NCBI RefSeq assembly: GCF_029813775.1
Contig: NZ_JARVKW010000001.1
Location: 250,501 to 314,500 of the forward strand
Origin: Streptomyces sp. DH24
Lineage (GTDB): Bacteria > Actinomycetota > Actinomycetes > Streptomycetales > Streptomycetaceae
Reading direction: 5' to 3'
DNA: 64,000 nt
Shown here: positions 28,304-36,664 of the stretch, piece by piece
Layout of the letters: each line of letters opens with the position of its first letter
Position numbering within the stretch: the first letter of the stretch is position 1
Notes under the pieces: generated by a model
The model's input: only the letters and a program-made list of their open reading frames with translations
Told to the model about the DNA's origin: nothing
The model's database searches: none
Made by a program: the position numbers and the translations under genes

Positions 28304-28334
28304 CTGACAAGAGCCTACCTAGCTACGGTAAGGT
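28304..28334 (+). promoter_or_regulatory. Probable tRNA-Leu promoter
   Basis: CTGACA (28304-28309) and TAAGGT (28329-28334) resemble -35 and -10 boxes but are 19 bp apart, longer than ideal. Transcription would start near 28341, about 33 nt ahead of the mature tRNA. Confidence 0.4.
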
Positions 28335-28373
28335 GGACGCGCGGAGGGTCCCGGGAAACCTTGGATTCTTCGA

Positions 28374-28448
28374 GCCCCGGTAGCCCAATTGGCAGCAGGC
28401 AACGGATTCAAAACCCGTACAGTGTCGGTTCGAGTCCGACCCGGGGCA
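28374..28448 (+). tRNA. tRNA-Leu(CAA) with short variable arm
   Basis: A 75-nt cloverleaf. The acceptor stem is GCCCCGG/CCGGGGC with discriminator A, the D-arm stem GCC/GGC with a TTGG-containing loop, the T-arm GTCGG-TTCGAGT-CCGAC. The anticodon loop is TTCAAAA (28407-28413), giving anticodon CAA, which reads UUG. The variable region is only five nt (28419-28423) instead of the long arm expected of tRNA-Leu, and the anticodon stem has an A-C mismatch at its loop end (28406/28414). The CCA end is not encoded. A U-tailed terminator follows. Confidence 0.88.
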
Positions 28449-28498
28449 CTTTTCCTGCGATTCCAAGGTCACCGCTCAATGGGTGGACATACCGCGGA

Positions 28499-28526
28499 GG
28501 GCCCCTCTTCCGAGGGGCCCTTTTTT
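28499..28526 (+). terminator. Intrinsic terminator of tRNA-Leu
   Basis: A 9-bp stem (GGGCCCCTC with GAGGGGCCC), a TTCC loop and a run of six T on the plus strand. One of very few U-tailed terminators in this window. Confidence 0.92.
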
Positions 28527-28538
28527 GTTGCCGACCCG

Positions 28539-29975
28539 CTATTCGGGACGGCGGCTCTCGCCCATGTGGTGCACGTGGACCAGATTGGTCGAGCCGGAGA
28601 CGCCGGGCGGGGAGCCCGCCGTGATGACGACCGTGTCGCCCTTTTGGCACCGGCCGTATTCCAGGAGCAGTTCGTCGACCTGGTCGACCATGGCGTCCGT
28701 GGAATCCACGTGCGGGCCGAGGAACGTCTCCACGCCCCAGGTGAGGCTGAGTTGGGAACGGGTCGCCGGGTCCGGGGTGAAGGCCAGCACCGGGATCGGC
28801 GAGCGGTAGCGGGACAGCCGGCGGGCCGTGTCGCCGGACTGGGTGAAGGCCACCAGGAACTTCGCGCCGAGGAAGTCGCCCATCTCGGCCGCGGCGCGGG
28901 CCACCGCGCCGGCCTGCGTGCGGGGCTTGTTGCGCTCGGTCAGCGGCGGGAGGCCCTTCGCCAGCATGTCCTCCTCGGCGGCCTCGACGATGCGGGCCAT
29001 GGTGCGGACGGTCTCCACGACGTACTTGCCGACGCTGGTCTCGCCGGACAGCATCACCGCGTCCGCGCCGTCGAGCACCGCGTTCGCCACGTCGCTCGCC
29101 TCGGCCCTGGTGGGGCGGGAGTTGTCGATCATCGAGTCGAGCATCTGCGTGGCGACGATGACCGGCTTGGCGTTCCGCTTCGCCAGTTTGACCGCGCGCT
29201 TCTGGACGACCGGCACCTGCTCCAGGGGCATTTCGACGCCGAGGTCGCCGCGGGCCACCATGATGCCGTCGAAGGCGGCGACGATCTCCTCGACGTTGTC
29301 GACCGCCTGCGGCTTCTCGACCTTGGCGACGACCGGGAGGCGGCGGCCCTCCTCGTCCATGATGCGGTGGACGTCCTCGATGTCGCGGCCGCTGCGCACG
29401 AAGGACAGCGCGACGACGTCGAAGCCGGTGCGCAGGGCCCAGCGCAGGTCGGCCTCGTCCTTGTCGGAGAGGGCGGGGACGGAGACGGCCACGCCGGGCA
29501 GGTTGAGGCCCTTGTGGTCGGAGACCACGCCGCCCTCGATCACGGTGGTGCGGACACGGGGACCGTCGACGCCGGTGACCTCCAGGCACACCTTGCCGTC
29601 GTCGACGAGGACGCGTTCGCCGGGGGTGACGTCGCCCGCGAGGCCCCGGTAGGTGGTGCCGCAGCCGTGGCGGTCGCCCTCGGCGCCCTCCTCGACGGTG
29701 ATGGTGAAGGTGTCGCCGCGTTCAAGCAGTACGGGGCCTTCGGCGAAGCGGCCGAGCCTGATCTTCGGGCCCTGAAGGTCGGCGAGCACACCGACGCTGC
29801 GTCCGCACTCGTCGGCGGCCTTGCGGACCCGCCGGTAGCGCTCCTCGTGCTCGGCGTGGCCGCCGTGGCTGAGGTTGAAGCGGGCGACGTCCATTCCGGC
29901 CTCGACCAGGGCTTTGATCTGGTCGTACGAGTCGGTGGCGGGGCCCAGGGTACAAACGATTTTCGCTCGGCGCAT
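28539..29975 (-). CDS. pyk: Pyruvate kinase
   Basis: Converts phosphoenolpyruvate and ADP to pyruvate and ATP. The 478-residue protein shows the N-terminal KIVCTLGPATDSYDQIKALV, the substrate loop ARFNLSHGGHAEHE, the active site signature VVAKVEKPQAVDNVEEIVAA with the catalytic Lys, the [20 protein letters not shown] metal-binding segment, the QMLDSMIDNSRPTRAEASDV block and a normal C-terminal allosteric domain. ATG at 29975. Streptomyces usually have two pyk genes. The 30-kb-left space upstream is AT-richer than average and contains a small inverted repeat (29988-30008) close to the start. Confidence 0.97.
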   Translation of the reverse strand: MRRAKIVCTLGPATDSYDQIKALVEAGMDVARFNLSHGGHAEHEERYRRVRKAADECGRSVGVLADLQGPKIRLGRFAEGPVLLERGDTFTITVEEGAEGDRHGCGTTYRGLAGDVTPGERVLVDDGKVCLEVTGVDGPRVRTTVIEGGVVSDHKGLNLPGVAVSVPALSDKDEADLRWALRTGFDVVALSFVRSGRDIEDVHRIMDEEGRRLPVVAKVEKPQAVDNVEEIVAAFDGIMVARGDLGVEMPLEQVPVVQKRAVKLAKRNAKPVIVATQMLDSMIDNSRPTRAEASDVANAVLDGADAVMLSGETSVGKYVVETVRTMARIVEAAEEDMLAKGLPPLTERNKPRTQAGAVARAAAEMGDFLGAKFLVAFTQSGDTARRLSRYRSPIPVLAFTPDPATRSQLSLTWGVETFLGPHVDSTDAMVDQVDELLLEYGRCQKGDTVVITAGSPPGVSGSTNLVHVHHMGESRRPE

Positions 29976-29987
29976 GAATCGAGCCTA

Positions 29988-30008
29988 GGCCTTACCGCCC
30001 GGTAGGCC
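29988..30008 (-). promoter_or_regulatory. Inverted repeat in the pyk leader
   Basis: GGCC-T-TACCG and CGGTA-GGCC form a 9-bp stem with one bulged base and a two-base gap, 13 to 33 nt ahead of the pyk ATG. It could be an operator or a weak leader hairpin; no matching regulator is known to me. Confidence 0.35.
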
Positions 30009-30198
30009 ATTGGCCGTGTATGACTACTCAACGAGCTTTGCGTGAAGGGTTGTTGACAAGTGTTGAATTGTGCACCGGGGTGCTCCGATGAGCATTCCGG
30101 TGGGCTTCTCGATGCGTGCTGACGACCTGGAATTCAGACATTCGCGCGGTGAATTACCGGAATGGGCGACTTCCCGCATACGCGCTCCGCACCGTTCC

Positions 30199-30918
30199 TC
30201 AGAGGCTCGGCGGTGCCATGGTGAAGCGGGCGTCGACCTCGGCGTGGACGTGCTGGCGCCGGGGTTCGAGATCGAGGGGGGCCGCCGCGTCCTCGGTGGC
30301 CGCCGCGTACGACAGGGAGCGCATGCGGCCGGCCGGCGGGTGGGCCGGGGCCCCGTCGGCGCCGGAGTCGGCGAGTTCGACGAGCGCGGTCAGGGTCGTG
30401 CCGAGCGCCTCGGCGTACTCGCGGGCGCGCTGCACCGCCGCGCGCACCGCCTGCTGCCGGGCCTGCCGGTGGGCGGGCGAGTCGGGGCGCAGCGCCCACC
30501 AGGGGCCGTCGACGCCGGTGAGGTCCAGGTCGGCGAGGCGCGTGGTGAGTTCGCCGAGGGCGGTGAAGTCGGTGAGTTCCGCGATGAGGTGGACGGAGCC
30601 GTGGTAGGTCCGGACGCGTTCGCTGCGGCCGTGCCTGGCCGGTTCGGGCGCGATGCTGAAGACGCCGGTCTCCAGGCGTTCCACCGCGTCGCCGCAGGAC
30701 TTCACGAGGTCCAGGACGGTGGCGTTGCGGCGGGTGAGGTCGTCGAGGGTGCCCCGGCGGTCGCGGCCGCGGGCCTGGACGGTGATGCCGATGCGGGCGA
30801 TCTCCGGGTCGACCTCCAGGTGGGCCTCGCCGCGGACGGCGATGCGCGGGGCGTCGGGGGTGCCGTAGGGCACGGCGGGCGGCGCGGCGGCGTCGGACGG
30901 GGTGTCAGGAGTGGCCAT
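30199..30918 (-). CDS. SIMPL domain (DUF541) protein
   Basis: A 239-residue SIMPL/DUF541 protein: RIAVRGEAHLEVDPEIARIG near the N-terminus, ITVQARGRDRRGTLDDLTRR, and AVRAAVQRAREYAEALG, the typical domain pattern. SIMPL proteins such as E. coli YggE are linked to oxidative stress but have no known reaction. Unlike many relatives it has no signal peptide with the ATG at 30918 (MATPDTPSD); the open frame extends to 30978, but adds only a basic segment. It is divergent from the nucleotidase gene. Confidence 0.85.
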   Translation of the reverse strand: MATPDTPSDAAAPPAVPYGTPDAPRIAVRGEAHLEVDPEIARIGITVQARGRDRRGTLDDLTRRNATVLDLVKSCGDAVERLETGVFSIAPEPARHGRSERVRTYHGSVHLIAELTDFTALGELTTRLADLDLTGVDGPWWALRPDSPAHRQARQQAVRAAVQRAREYAEALGTTLTALVELADSGADGAPAHPPAGRMRSLSYAAATEDAAAPLDLEPRRQHVHAEVDARFTMAPPSL

Positions 30919-31065
30919 ACGCCCCACTCTGTCACCCCTTCGTCCGCTGCGGACCCCGTCCGACGGCGGTGTGGTCACCGGATCGAAACCTGCCGGGCCT
31001 GTTGCCGCCCGTCATGCGCGGGTCAGAATCTACGCGCGTTGTCGAATGTCCCCGAGGAGAACCAC

Positions 31066-32868
31066 ATGCCGCTGAACCGCCGCACATTCCTGGAGAAGTC
31101 CGCCGTGGCCGGGGCGGGGGTGGCGCTGGCCGGCGCGGCGGGGGCTCCGGCTGCCGCGGCCGCCGAGACGTCCGCCGCGGCGCGCGAGAAGCGGTACTCG
31201 CTGACCGTGATGGGCACGACCGACCTGCACGGGCACGTCTTCAACTGGGACTACTTCAAGGACGCGGAGTACTCGGACGCCAAGGGCAACGCGCAGGGCC
31301 TGGCCCGTGTCTCGACGCTGGTGAAGCAGGTCCGCGAGGAGCGGGGCCGCCGCAACACGCTGCTGCTCGACGCGGGCGACACGATTCAGGGCACGCCGCT
31401 GACGTACTACTACGCGAAGGTCGACCCGATCACCGCCGAGGGCGGTCCGGTGCACCCGATGGCGCAGGCGATGAACGCGATCGGGTACGACGCGGTGGCG
31501 CTCGGCAACCACGAGTTCAACTACGGCATCGAGACGCTGCGGAAGTTCGAGGAGCAGTGCGACTTCCCGCTGCTGGGCGCCAACGCCGTGGACGTGAAGA
31601 CGCAGAAGCCGGCGTTCCCGCCGTACTTCATGAAGACGTTCCGGGTGCCGGGCGCGCCGCCGGTGAAGGTGGCGGTGCTGGGGCTGACCAACCCGGGCAT
31701 CGCGATCTGGGACAAGGCGTACGTGCAGGGCAGGCTGGAGTTCCCCGGTCTTGAGGAGCAGGCCGCGAAGTGGGTGCCCAGGCTGCGGTCGATGGGCGCC
31801 GACGTGGTCGTCGTGTCGGCGCACTCCGGTTCGTCGGGCACGTCGTCGTACGGTGACCAGCTGCCGCACGTGGAGAACGCCGCGGCGAACGTGGCGAAGC
31901 GGGTGCCGGGCATCGACGCGATCCTGGTCGGGCACGCGCACGTGGAGATCCCGGAGCTGAAGGTCGTCAACGAGCAGACCGGCAGGACGGTCGTGCTGTC
32001 CGAACCGCTGTGCTACGCCGAGCGGTTGACGCTGTTCGACATCGACCTGGTGTTCTCGAAGGGCCGCTGGGAGGTCGAGTCGGTCGCCGCCTCGCTGCTG
32101 AACGCGAACACCGTGGCCGACGACCCGGAGATCTCCGCGCTGCTGAACGACGAGCACGCGAAGGTCGTGGAGTACGTCAACCAGGTCGTCGGCACCGCGA
32201 CGGCGCCGCTGACGACGGTCGAGGCGCGGTACAAGGACGCCCCGATCATCGACCTGATCACCAAGGTCCAGGAGGACGTGGTCAAGGAGGCGCTCGCGGG
32301 CACCGAGTACGCCGCGCTGCCGGTGCTGGCGCAGGCGTCGCCGTTCTCGCGGACGTCGGAGATCCCCGCGGGCGACGTGACGATCCGGGACCTGTCCAGC
32401 CTGTACGTGTACGACAACACGCTGGTCGCGAAGCTGATGACGGGCGCCCAGCTGCGGGCGTACCTGGAGTTCTCGGCGGAGTACTTCGTGCGGACGGCCC
32501 CGGACGCGCCGGTCGACGTGGCGAAGCTGACCAACGCCAACGGCCGGCCGGACTACAACTACGACTACGTGTCGGGCCTGTCGTACGACATCGACATCGC
32601 GCAGCCGGCCGGTTCGCGGATCAGGAACCTGACCTACGGCGGCGCCCCGCTGGCCGACGCGCAGGAGTTCGTGTTCGCGGTGAACAACTACCGGGCGAAC
32701 GGCGGCGGCGCGTTCCCGCACGTGGCGACGGCGAAGGAGCTGTGGGCGGAGTCGACGGAGATCCGCACCCGGATCGCGGAGTGGGTGACCGCGAAGGGCG
32801 TGCTGGACCCGAAGGACTTCGCGTCGGTGGACTGGCGTCTGACGCGCGACGGCACTCCGGTGTTCTAG
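31066..32868 (+). CDS. Exported 5'-nucleotidase / cyclic nucleotide phosphodiesterase
   Basis: A 600-residue calcineurin-like phosphoesterase of the 5'-nucleotidase/2',3'-cyclic phosphodiesterase (CpdB/UshA) type. A twin-arginine signal (NRRTFLEKSAVAGAGVALAG) predicts Tat export. The metal site is built from TTDLHGHVF, LLDAGDTIQGTPL, ALGNHEFNYG, VVVSAHSGSSG and LVGHAHVEIPE. The C-terminal 5'-nucleotidase domain (DNTLVAKLMTGAQLRAYLEF; NNYRANGGGAF) binds the base. It would scavenge phosphate and nucleosides outside the cell. ATG at 31066 with GAGGAGA upstream. Confidence 0.93.
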   Translation: MPLNRRTFLEKSAVAGAGVALAGAAGAPAAAAAETSAAAREKRYSLTVMGTTDLHGHVFNWDYFKDAEYSDAKGNAQGLARVSTLVKQVREERGRRNTLLLDAGDTIQGTPLTYYYAKVDPITAEGGPVHPMAQAMNAIGYDAVALGNHEFNYGIETLRKFEEQCDFPLLGANAVDVKTQKPAFPPYFMKTFRVPGAPPVKVAVLGLTNPGIAIWDKAYVQGRLEFPGLEEQAAKWVPRLRSMGADVVVVSAHSGSSGTSSYGDQLPHVENAAANVAKRVPGIDAILVGHAHVEIPELKVVNEQTGRTVVLSEPLCYAERLTLFDIDLVFSKGRWEVESVAASLLNANTVADDPEISALLNDEHAKVVEYVNQVVGTATAPLTTVEARYKDAPIIDLITKVQEDVVKEALAGTEYAALPVLAQASPFSRTSEIPAGDVTIRDLSSLYVYDNTLVAKLMTGAQLRAYLEFSAEYFVRTAPDAPVDVAKLTNANGRPDYNYDYVSGLSYDIDIAQPAGSRIRNLTYGGAPLADAQEFVFAVNNYRANGGGAFPHVATAKELWAESTEIRTRIAEWVTAKGVLDPKDFASVDWRLTRDGTPVF

Positions 32869-32894
32869 CCGCGCGGGTCGTCGCGGCACTGCCG

Positions 32895-32945
32895 GGTCCC
32901 GTCCGTGAGGGGATGAGCCTTCGAGGCTTCCTCACGGACGGGACC
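32895..32945. terminator. Terminator between nucleotidase and pepN
   Basis: A 16-bp perfect stem (GGTCCCGTCCGTGAGG with CCTCACGGACGGGACC) topped by a second 5-bp stem (AGCCT/AGGCT). It lies between convergent genes, 26 nt after the nucleotidase. Confidence 0.9.
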
Positions 32946-32964
32946 TGCCGCGTTCGTCCGTCCG

Positions 32965-35457
32965 CTACGCCTCCCGTACCCGCAACGCGCGGCCCAGGTC
33001 GTCCAGTTGGTCGGCCAGCTTGCGGCGCAGGGCGGGGATCGGTTCGCCCTCGTCCAGGCACCGCTGCCCGAGGCGCAGGTTCTCCGCGTCGACGGCGTGG
33101 GCGGGGAAGGCCCAGCGGCCGGCGGCCTCGGCGATGGCGGGGCCCCGGCGGGCGGCGACGGCGACGGCGTCCTCGTAGTAGCGCGGCACGTACGGGCGGA
33201 CCAGGTCGGCCTGCTCGGGCTGCCAGAAGCCCTGGGCGGTGGCCGTGAACAGGTAGTTGGAGAGGGCGTCGGAGGCGAACATGGCCTCCCAGGCGCGGCT
33301 CTTGGCCGCCGCGTCGGGCAGCGCGGCGAGGCAGCGGGCGGCACCCTCCTGGCCGGCGGCGCTCGGGTCGCGTTCCCGTTCGGCGGCGATCGCGGCCTCG
33401 TCGGTGGCGCCGAGGACGGCGAGCCGGCCGAGGATGCGCCAGCGCAGCTCGGGGTCGAGCTCCGGGCCGCCGGGCACGATGCCGTCGGCGAGCCAGGCGG
33501 CGATGGTGTCGGGGTGGGCGGCGACGTCGATGCGGTGGCGCACGGCGATCAGCCGCAGACCGGGGTGGTCGCCGTCCTCGGTGCGGCGGATGAGGTCGCG
33601 GCACAGCTCGGACAGGGTGGCCAGCGCGGCGGGCCGCTGCTCGGGGCTCAGGTAGCGGTCGACGATCTGGGTGGAGGCGAAGGCGAGCACGCCCTGCACC
33701 AGGGCGAGGTCGGTCTCGCGCGGCAGGTGGGCGCGGGCGGCCTCCAGGTAGGCGGTGGGCGCCAGTTCGCCGTCGCGGACGGCGTCGCGCAGCGCGTTCC
33801 AGACGACCGCGCGGGTGAGCGGCTCGGGCACGCCTGACAGGGCGGCGCGGACGGTCGCGAAGGACTCGGGGTCGAAGCGGACCTTGGCGTAGGTGAGGTC
33901 GCCGTCGTTGAGCAGGAGCAGCGCGGGGCGCTTGCCGAGGGGCAGCGGCTCGGTCTGCGGCACGTCGAGGTCGAGGCGGCGGCGCAGGGCGAGCCGGCCG
34001 TCGTCGGTGAGGTCGCGGTCGTAGAGGCCGACGGCGATGCGGTGCGGGCGGCTGCCGGTGCGGTCGACGGTGAGGGCGAAGGTGCCGGCGTCGGCGGGGG
34101 TGACGCGCGGGGTGAGGGTGTCGACGCCGGTGGTGCGCAGCCAGGAGTCGGCCCAGGCGTGGACGTCGCGTTCGGTGGCGGAGGCGAGGGAGTCGATGAA
34201 GTCGGCGAGGGTGGCGTTGCCGAACTTGTGGCGGGCGAAGTGGGTGTTGATGCCGGCGAGGAAGTCCTTCTCGCCGAGCCAGGCGACGAGCTGGCGCAGC
34301 GCGGAGGCGCCCTTGGCGTAGGAGATGCCGTCGAAGTTGAGGAGGGCGGCGGCGGTGTCGCCGACGGCGTCGGGGGCGACGGGGTGGGTGGAGGGGCGCT
34401 GGTCGGCGTCGTACCCCCAGGCCTTGCGGACCATGCCGAAGTCGGTCCAGGTGTCGGTGAAGCGGGTCGCCTCGGTGAGGGTCTGGTAGCCCATGTACTC
34501 GGCGAAGGACTCGTTCAGCCAGATGTCGTCCCACCAGCGCAGGGTGACGAGGTCGCCGAACCACATGTGGGCCATCTCGTGGGCGACGACCATGGCGCGG
34601 GTCTGCCGCTCGGTGTCGGTGACGGCGGAGCGGTAGACGAACTCGTCGCGGAAGGTGACGAGTCCGGGGTTCTCCATGGCGCCCGCGTTGAACTCGGGGA
34701 CGAACGCCTGGTCGTAGGAGTCGAAGGGGTAGGGCTCCTCGAACTTCTCGTGGTAGCGGTCGAAGCACCGCCGGGTGATGTCGAGGAGTTCGTCGGCGTC
34801 CGTGTCCAGGTACGGCGCGAGGGAGCGGCGGCAGTGCAGGCCGAAGGGCAGGCCGCGGTGTTCGGTGCGCACCGAGTGCCAGGGGCCGGCGGCGACGGCG
34901 ACGAGGTAGGTGGAGACGAGCGGGGTGGGGGCGGCCTTCCAGCGGCCGTCGCCGAGGTGCTCGGTGGTGCTGTTGGCGAGGACGGTCCAGCCCTCGGGTG
35001 CCCTGACGGCCAGGTCGAACACGGCCTTGAGGTCGGGCTGGTCGAAGGCGGCGAAGACGCGCTGCACGTCGTCCATGAACAGCTGTGTGTAGACGTAGGT
35101 CTCGCCGTCGGAGGGGTCGGTGAAGCGGTGCATGCCCTCGCCGGTGCGGGAGTAGCGCATGGCCGCGTCGACGCGCAGGTCGTGCTCGCCGGGGGTGAGG
35201 TTCTTCAGCGGCAGCCGGTTGCCGTCCAGGGTGTCCGGGTCGAGGGGTTGTCCGTCGAGGGTGACGGAGCGCAGCTCGGCGGGCTTGACCTCGACGAAGG
35301 TGTCCGTGCCGGCCTCGTCCTCGCGGACGGTGAACCGGATCGTGGTGCGGGAGTCGAAGGTCTCGTCGCCGGTCGTCAGATCGAGTTCGATCGTGTAGCG
35401 GTGGACGTCGAGGAGCCTGGCACGGGTCTGCGCTTCGTCGCGCGTCAGTACGGACAT
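32965..35457 (-). CDS. pepN: Aminopeptidase N, M1 family
   Basis: An 830-residue zinc aminopeptidase that removes N-terminal residues from peptides. The substrate-binding GAMENPGLVTFRDE motif (about residue 260) and the zinc motif HEMAHMWFGDLV, followed by WLNESFAEYMGY at the correct spacing, are intact, and the ERAP1-like C-terminal helical domain is complete. No signal peptide, so it is cytosolic. The ATG at 35457 (MSVLTRDEAQ) gives the usual N-terminus; another ATG at 35466 adds three residues. It is convergent with the nucleotidase gene. Confidence 0.95.
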   Translation of the reverse strand: MSVLTRDEAQTRARLLDVHRYTIELDLTTGDETFDSRTTIRFTVREDEAGTDTFVEVKPAELRSVTLDGQPLDPDTLDGNRLPLKNLTPGEHDLRVDAAMRYSRTGEGMHRFTDPSDGETYVYTQLFMDDVQRVFAAFDQPDLKAVFDLAVRAPEGWTVLANSTTEHLGDGRWKAAPTPLVSTYLVAVAAGPWHSVRTEHRGLPFGLHCRRSLAPYLDTDADELLDITRRCFDRYHEKFEEPYPFDSYDQAFVPEFNAGAMENPGLVTFRDEFVYRSAVTDTERQTRAMVVAHEMAHMWFGDLVTLRWWDDIWLNESFAEYMGYQTLTEATRFTDTWTDFGMVRKAWGYDADQRPSTHPVAPDAVGDTAAALLNFDGISYAKGASALRQLVAWLGEKDFLAGINTHFARHKFGNATLADFIDSLASATERDVHAWADSWLRTTGVDTLTPRVTPADAGTFALTVDRTGSRPHRIAVGLYDRDLTDDGRLALRRRLDLDVPQTEPLPLGKRPALLLLNDGDLTYAKVRFDPESFATVRAALSGVPEPLTRAVVWNALRDAVRDGELAPTAYLEAARAHLPRETDLALVQGVLAFASTQIVDRYLSPEQRPAALATLSELCRDLIRRTEDGDHPGLRLIAVRHRIDVAAHPDTIAAWLADGIVPGGPELDPELRWRILGRLAVLGATDEAAIAAERERDPSAAGQEGAARCLAALPDAAAKSRAWEAMFASDALSNYLFTATAQGFWQPEQADLVRPYVPRYYEDAVAVAARRGPAIAEAAGRWAFPAHAVDAENLRLGQRCLDEGEPIPALRRKLADQLDDLGRALRVREA

Positions 35458-35513
35458 GCACGACATGCTGCCTGATGCCGTGGGCCCGGCACAGGGGCGG
35501 ATCGGTTCACGGG

Positions 35514-36080
35514 CTATGTCCGGTCCTTCTCCAGTTCCCCGGCGCGCTCCCGGCCCGGTTCCGCGACGAGGTCCGGGCCCGGCAGCTGGGGCGGGACGCG
35601 GGGGTCGGGGTGTGGCCGGGCGGTCGGCCGCGCGGGGCCGGTGCGGGCGCCGAGCAGGGCGCGCAGTTCGCCCACCTCCCGCTGGAGGGCGAGCTGCCGC
35701 TGGTGCGCGTCGTACAGGTAGCGGACCTTGGCGCGCAGGGCCGCCGGGTCGACGGGCTTGCCGACGACGTCGGCGACGCCGAGCCCGTGGGCGGCCTCGG
35801 CCAGCACGTGGTCCGGGCCGAAGCCGGTGAGCAGGACGACGGGGATGTGCCGGGTCTGTTCCAGGCGGCGCATGTAGCGCACCACGTCGAGACCGCTGAT
35901 GCCGGGCATGCGCACGTCCAGCAGGACCAGCCCGACACGGCCGCGCAGCAGGTGCTTGAGCGCCTCGTCGCCGCTGGTGGCCCGGGCGAGCCGGCAGCCC
36001 AGCGGGGCCAGGGCGTTCTCCAGGGCGAAAAGGGTGCCCTCGTGATCGTCGACGATGAGGATTCCGGCATCCGACGGCAT
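35514..36080 (-). CDS. Stand-alone receiver-domain response regulator
   Basis: A 188-residue protein with one receiver domain (Asp11/Asp12, phosphoacceptor Asp55 in LVLLDVRMPGISG, conserved Lys in VVGKPVDPAAL) followed by a coiled-coil helix (DAHQRQLALQREVGELRALL) and a Pro/Arg-rich disordered tail. There is no DNA-binding or enzymatic output domain, so it probably signals by protein interaction. No sensor kinase lies nearby. ATG at 36080. Confidence 0.88.
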   Translation of the reverse strand: MPSDAGILIVDDHEGTLFALENALAPLGCRLARATSGDEALKHLLRGRVGLVLLDVRMPGISGLDVVRYMRRLEQTRHIPVVLLTGFGPDHVLAEAAHGLGVADVVGKPVDPAALRAKVRYLYDAHQRQLALQREVGELRALLGARTGPARPTARPHPDPRVPPQLPGPDLVAEPGRERAGELEKDRT

Positions 36081-36228
36081 GACCCGACGTCCCTCCCTCC
36101 TGGCGGCCGGGTGGGCGACCAGTTTGGGCCCGAGGCTGACGCGGTGTGCTCGTCAGCTGACATGGAGTGCACAGCAGCATGCACCGTACGGGGCCGCCGT
36201 GTCACGCCCCGGGGACGTCCGGCCCGGG

Positions 36229-36573
36229 TCAGTCGGTCGCGGGGGCGGTGCCGTTCACGGTGTCGTCGGCGATGCGCTCGTGGTGGCGGATGACCTCGCC
36301 GATGATGAACCCCAGGAACTTCTCGGCGAAGGCGGGGTCGAGCTTGGCGCTCTCGGCGAGGGCACGCAGCCGGGCGATCTGGCGGGCCTCGCGGTCGGGG
36401 TCGGCGGGCGGCAACCGGTGCGCGGCCTTGAGGTGGCCGACCTGCTGGGTGCACTTGAACCGCTCGGCGAGCATGTGGACGACGGCCGCGTCGATGTTGT
36501 CGATGCTGTCGCGCAGCCGGTCGAGTTCCGCGCGGACGGCGGGGTCGACGGCGCCGGTGTTGCTGGTGGTCAT
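36229..36573 (-). CDS. Chorismate mutase, AroQ class
   Basis: A 114-residue all-helical AroQ-type chorismate mutase, which turns chorismate into prephenate for Phe and Tyr synthesis. The N-terminal helix ELDRLRDSIDNIDAAVVHML has the active-site Arg and the conserved Asp/Asn spacing; KCTQQVGHLKAAH supplies the Lys, and the third helix ends FAEKFLGFIIGEVIRHHE. It is short and cytoplasmic (no signal peptide). ATG at 36573. It draws chorismate away from the trp genes further right. Confidence 0.92.
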   Translation of the reverse strand: MTTSNTGAVDPAVRAELDRLRDSIDNIDAAVVHMLAERFKCTQQVGHLKAAHRLPPADPDREARQIARLRALAESAKLDPAFAEKFLGFIIGEVIRHHERIADDTVNGTAPATD

Positions 36574-36664
36574 GGTGGATCAGCGTACGGCCCGGCGGGA
36601 ACGGCCCGCGCGCCGGTCGGCACCGTAGAGTGGGAGCGGGGCCAGGCGTCTTGGGGGTAAGGGC

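Noticed and set aside
28374-28448. tRNA gene as an integration (att) site of a mobile element
   Set aside because: No integrase, excisionase or repeated tRNA 3' end was found nearby.
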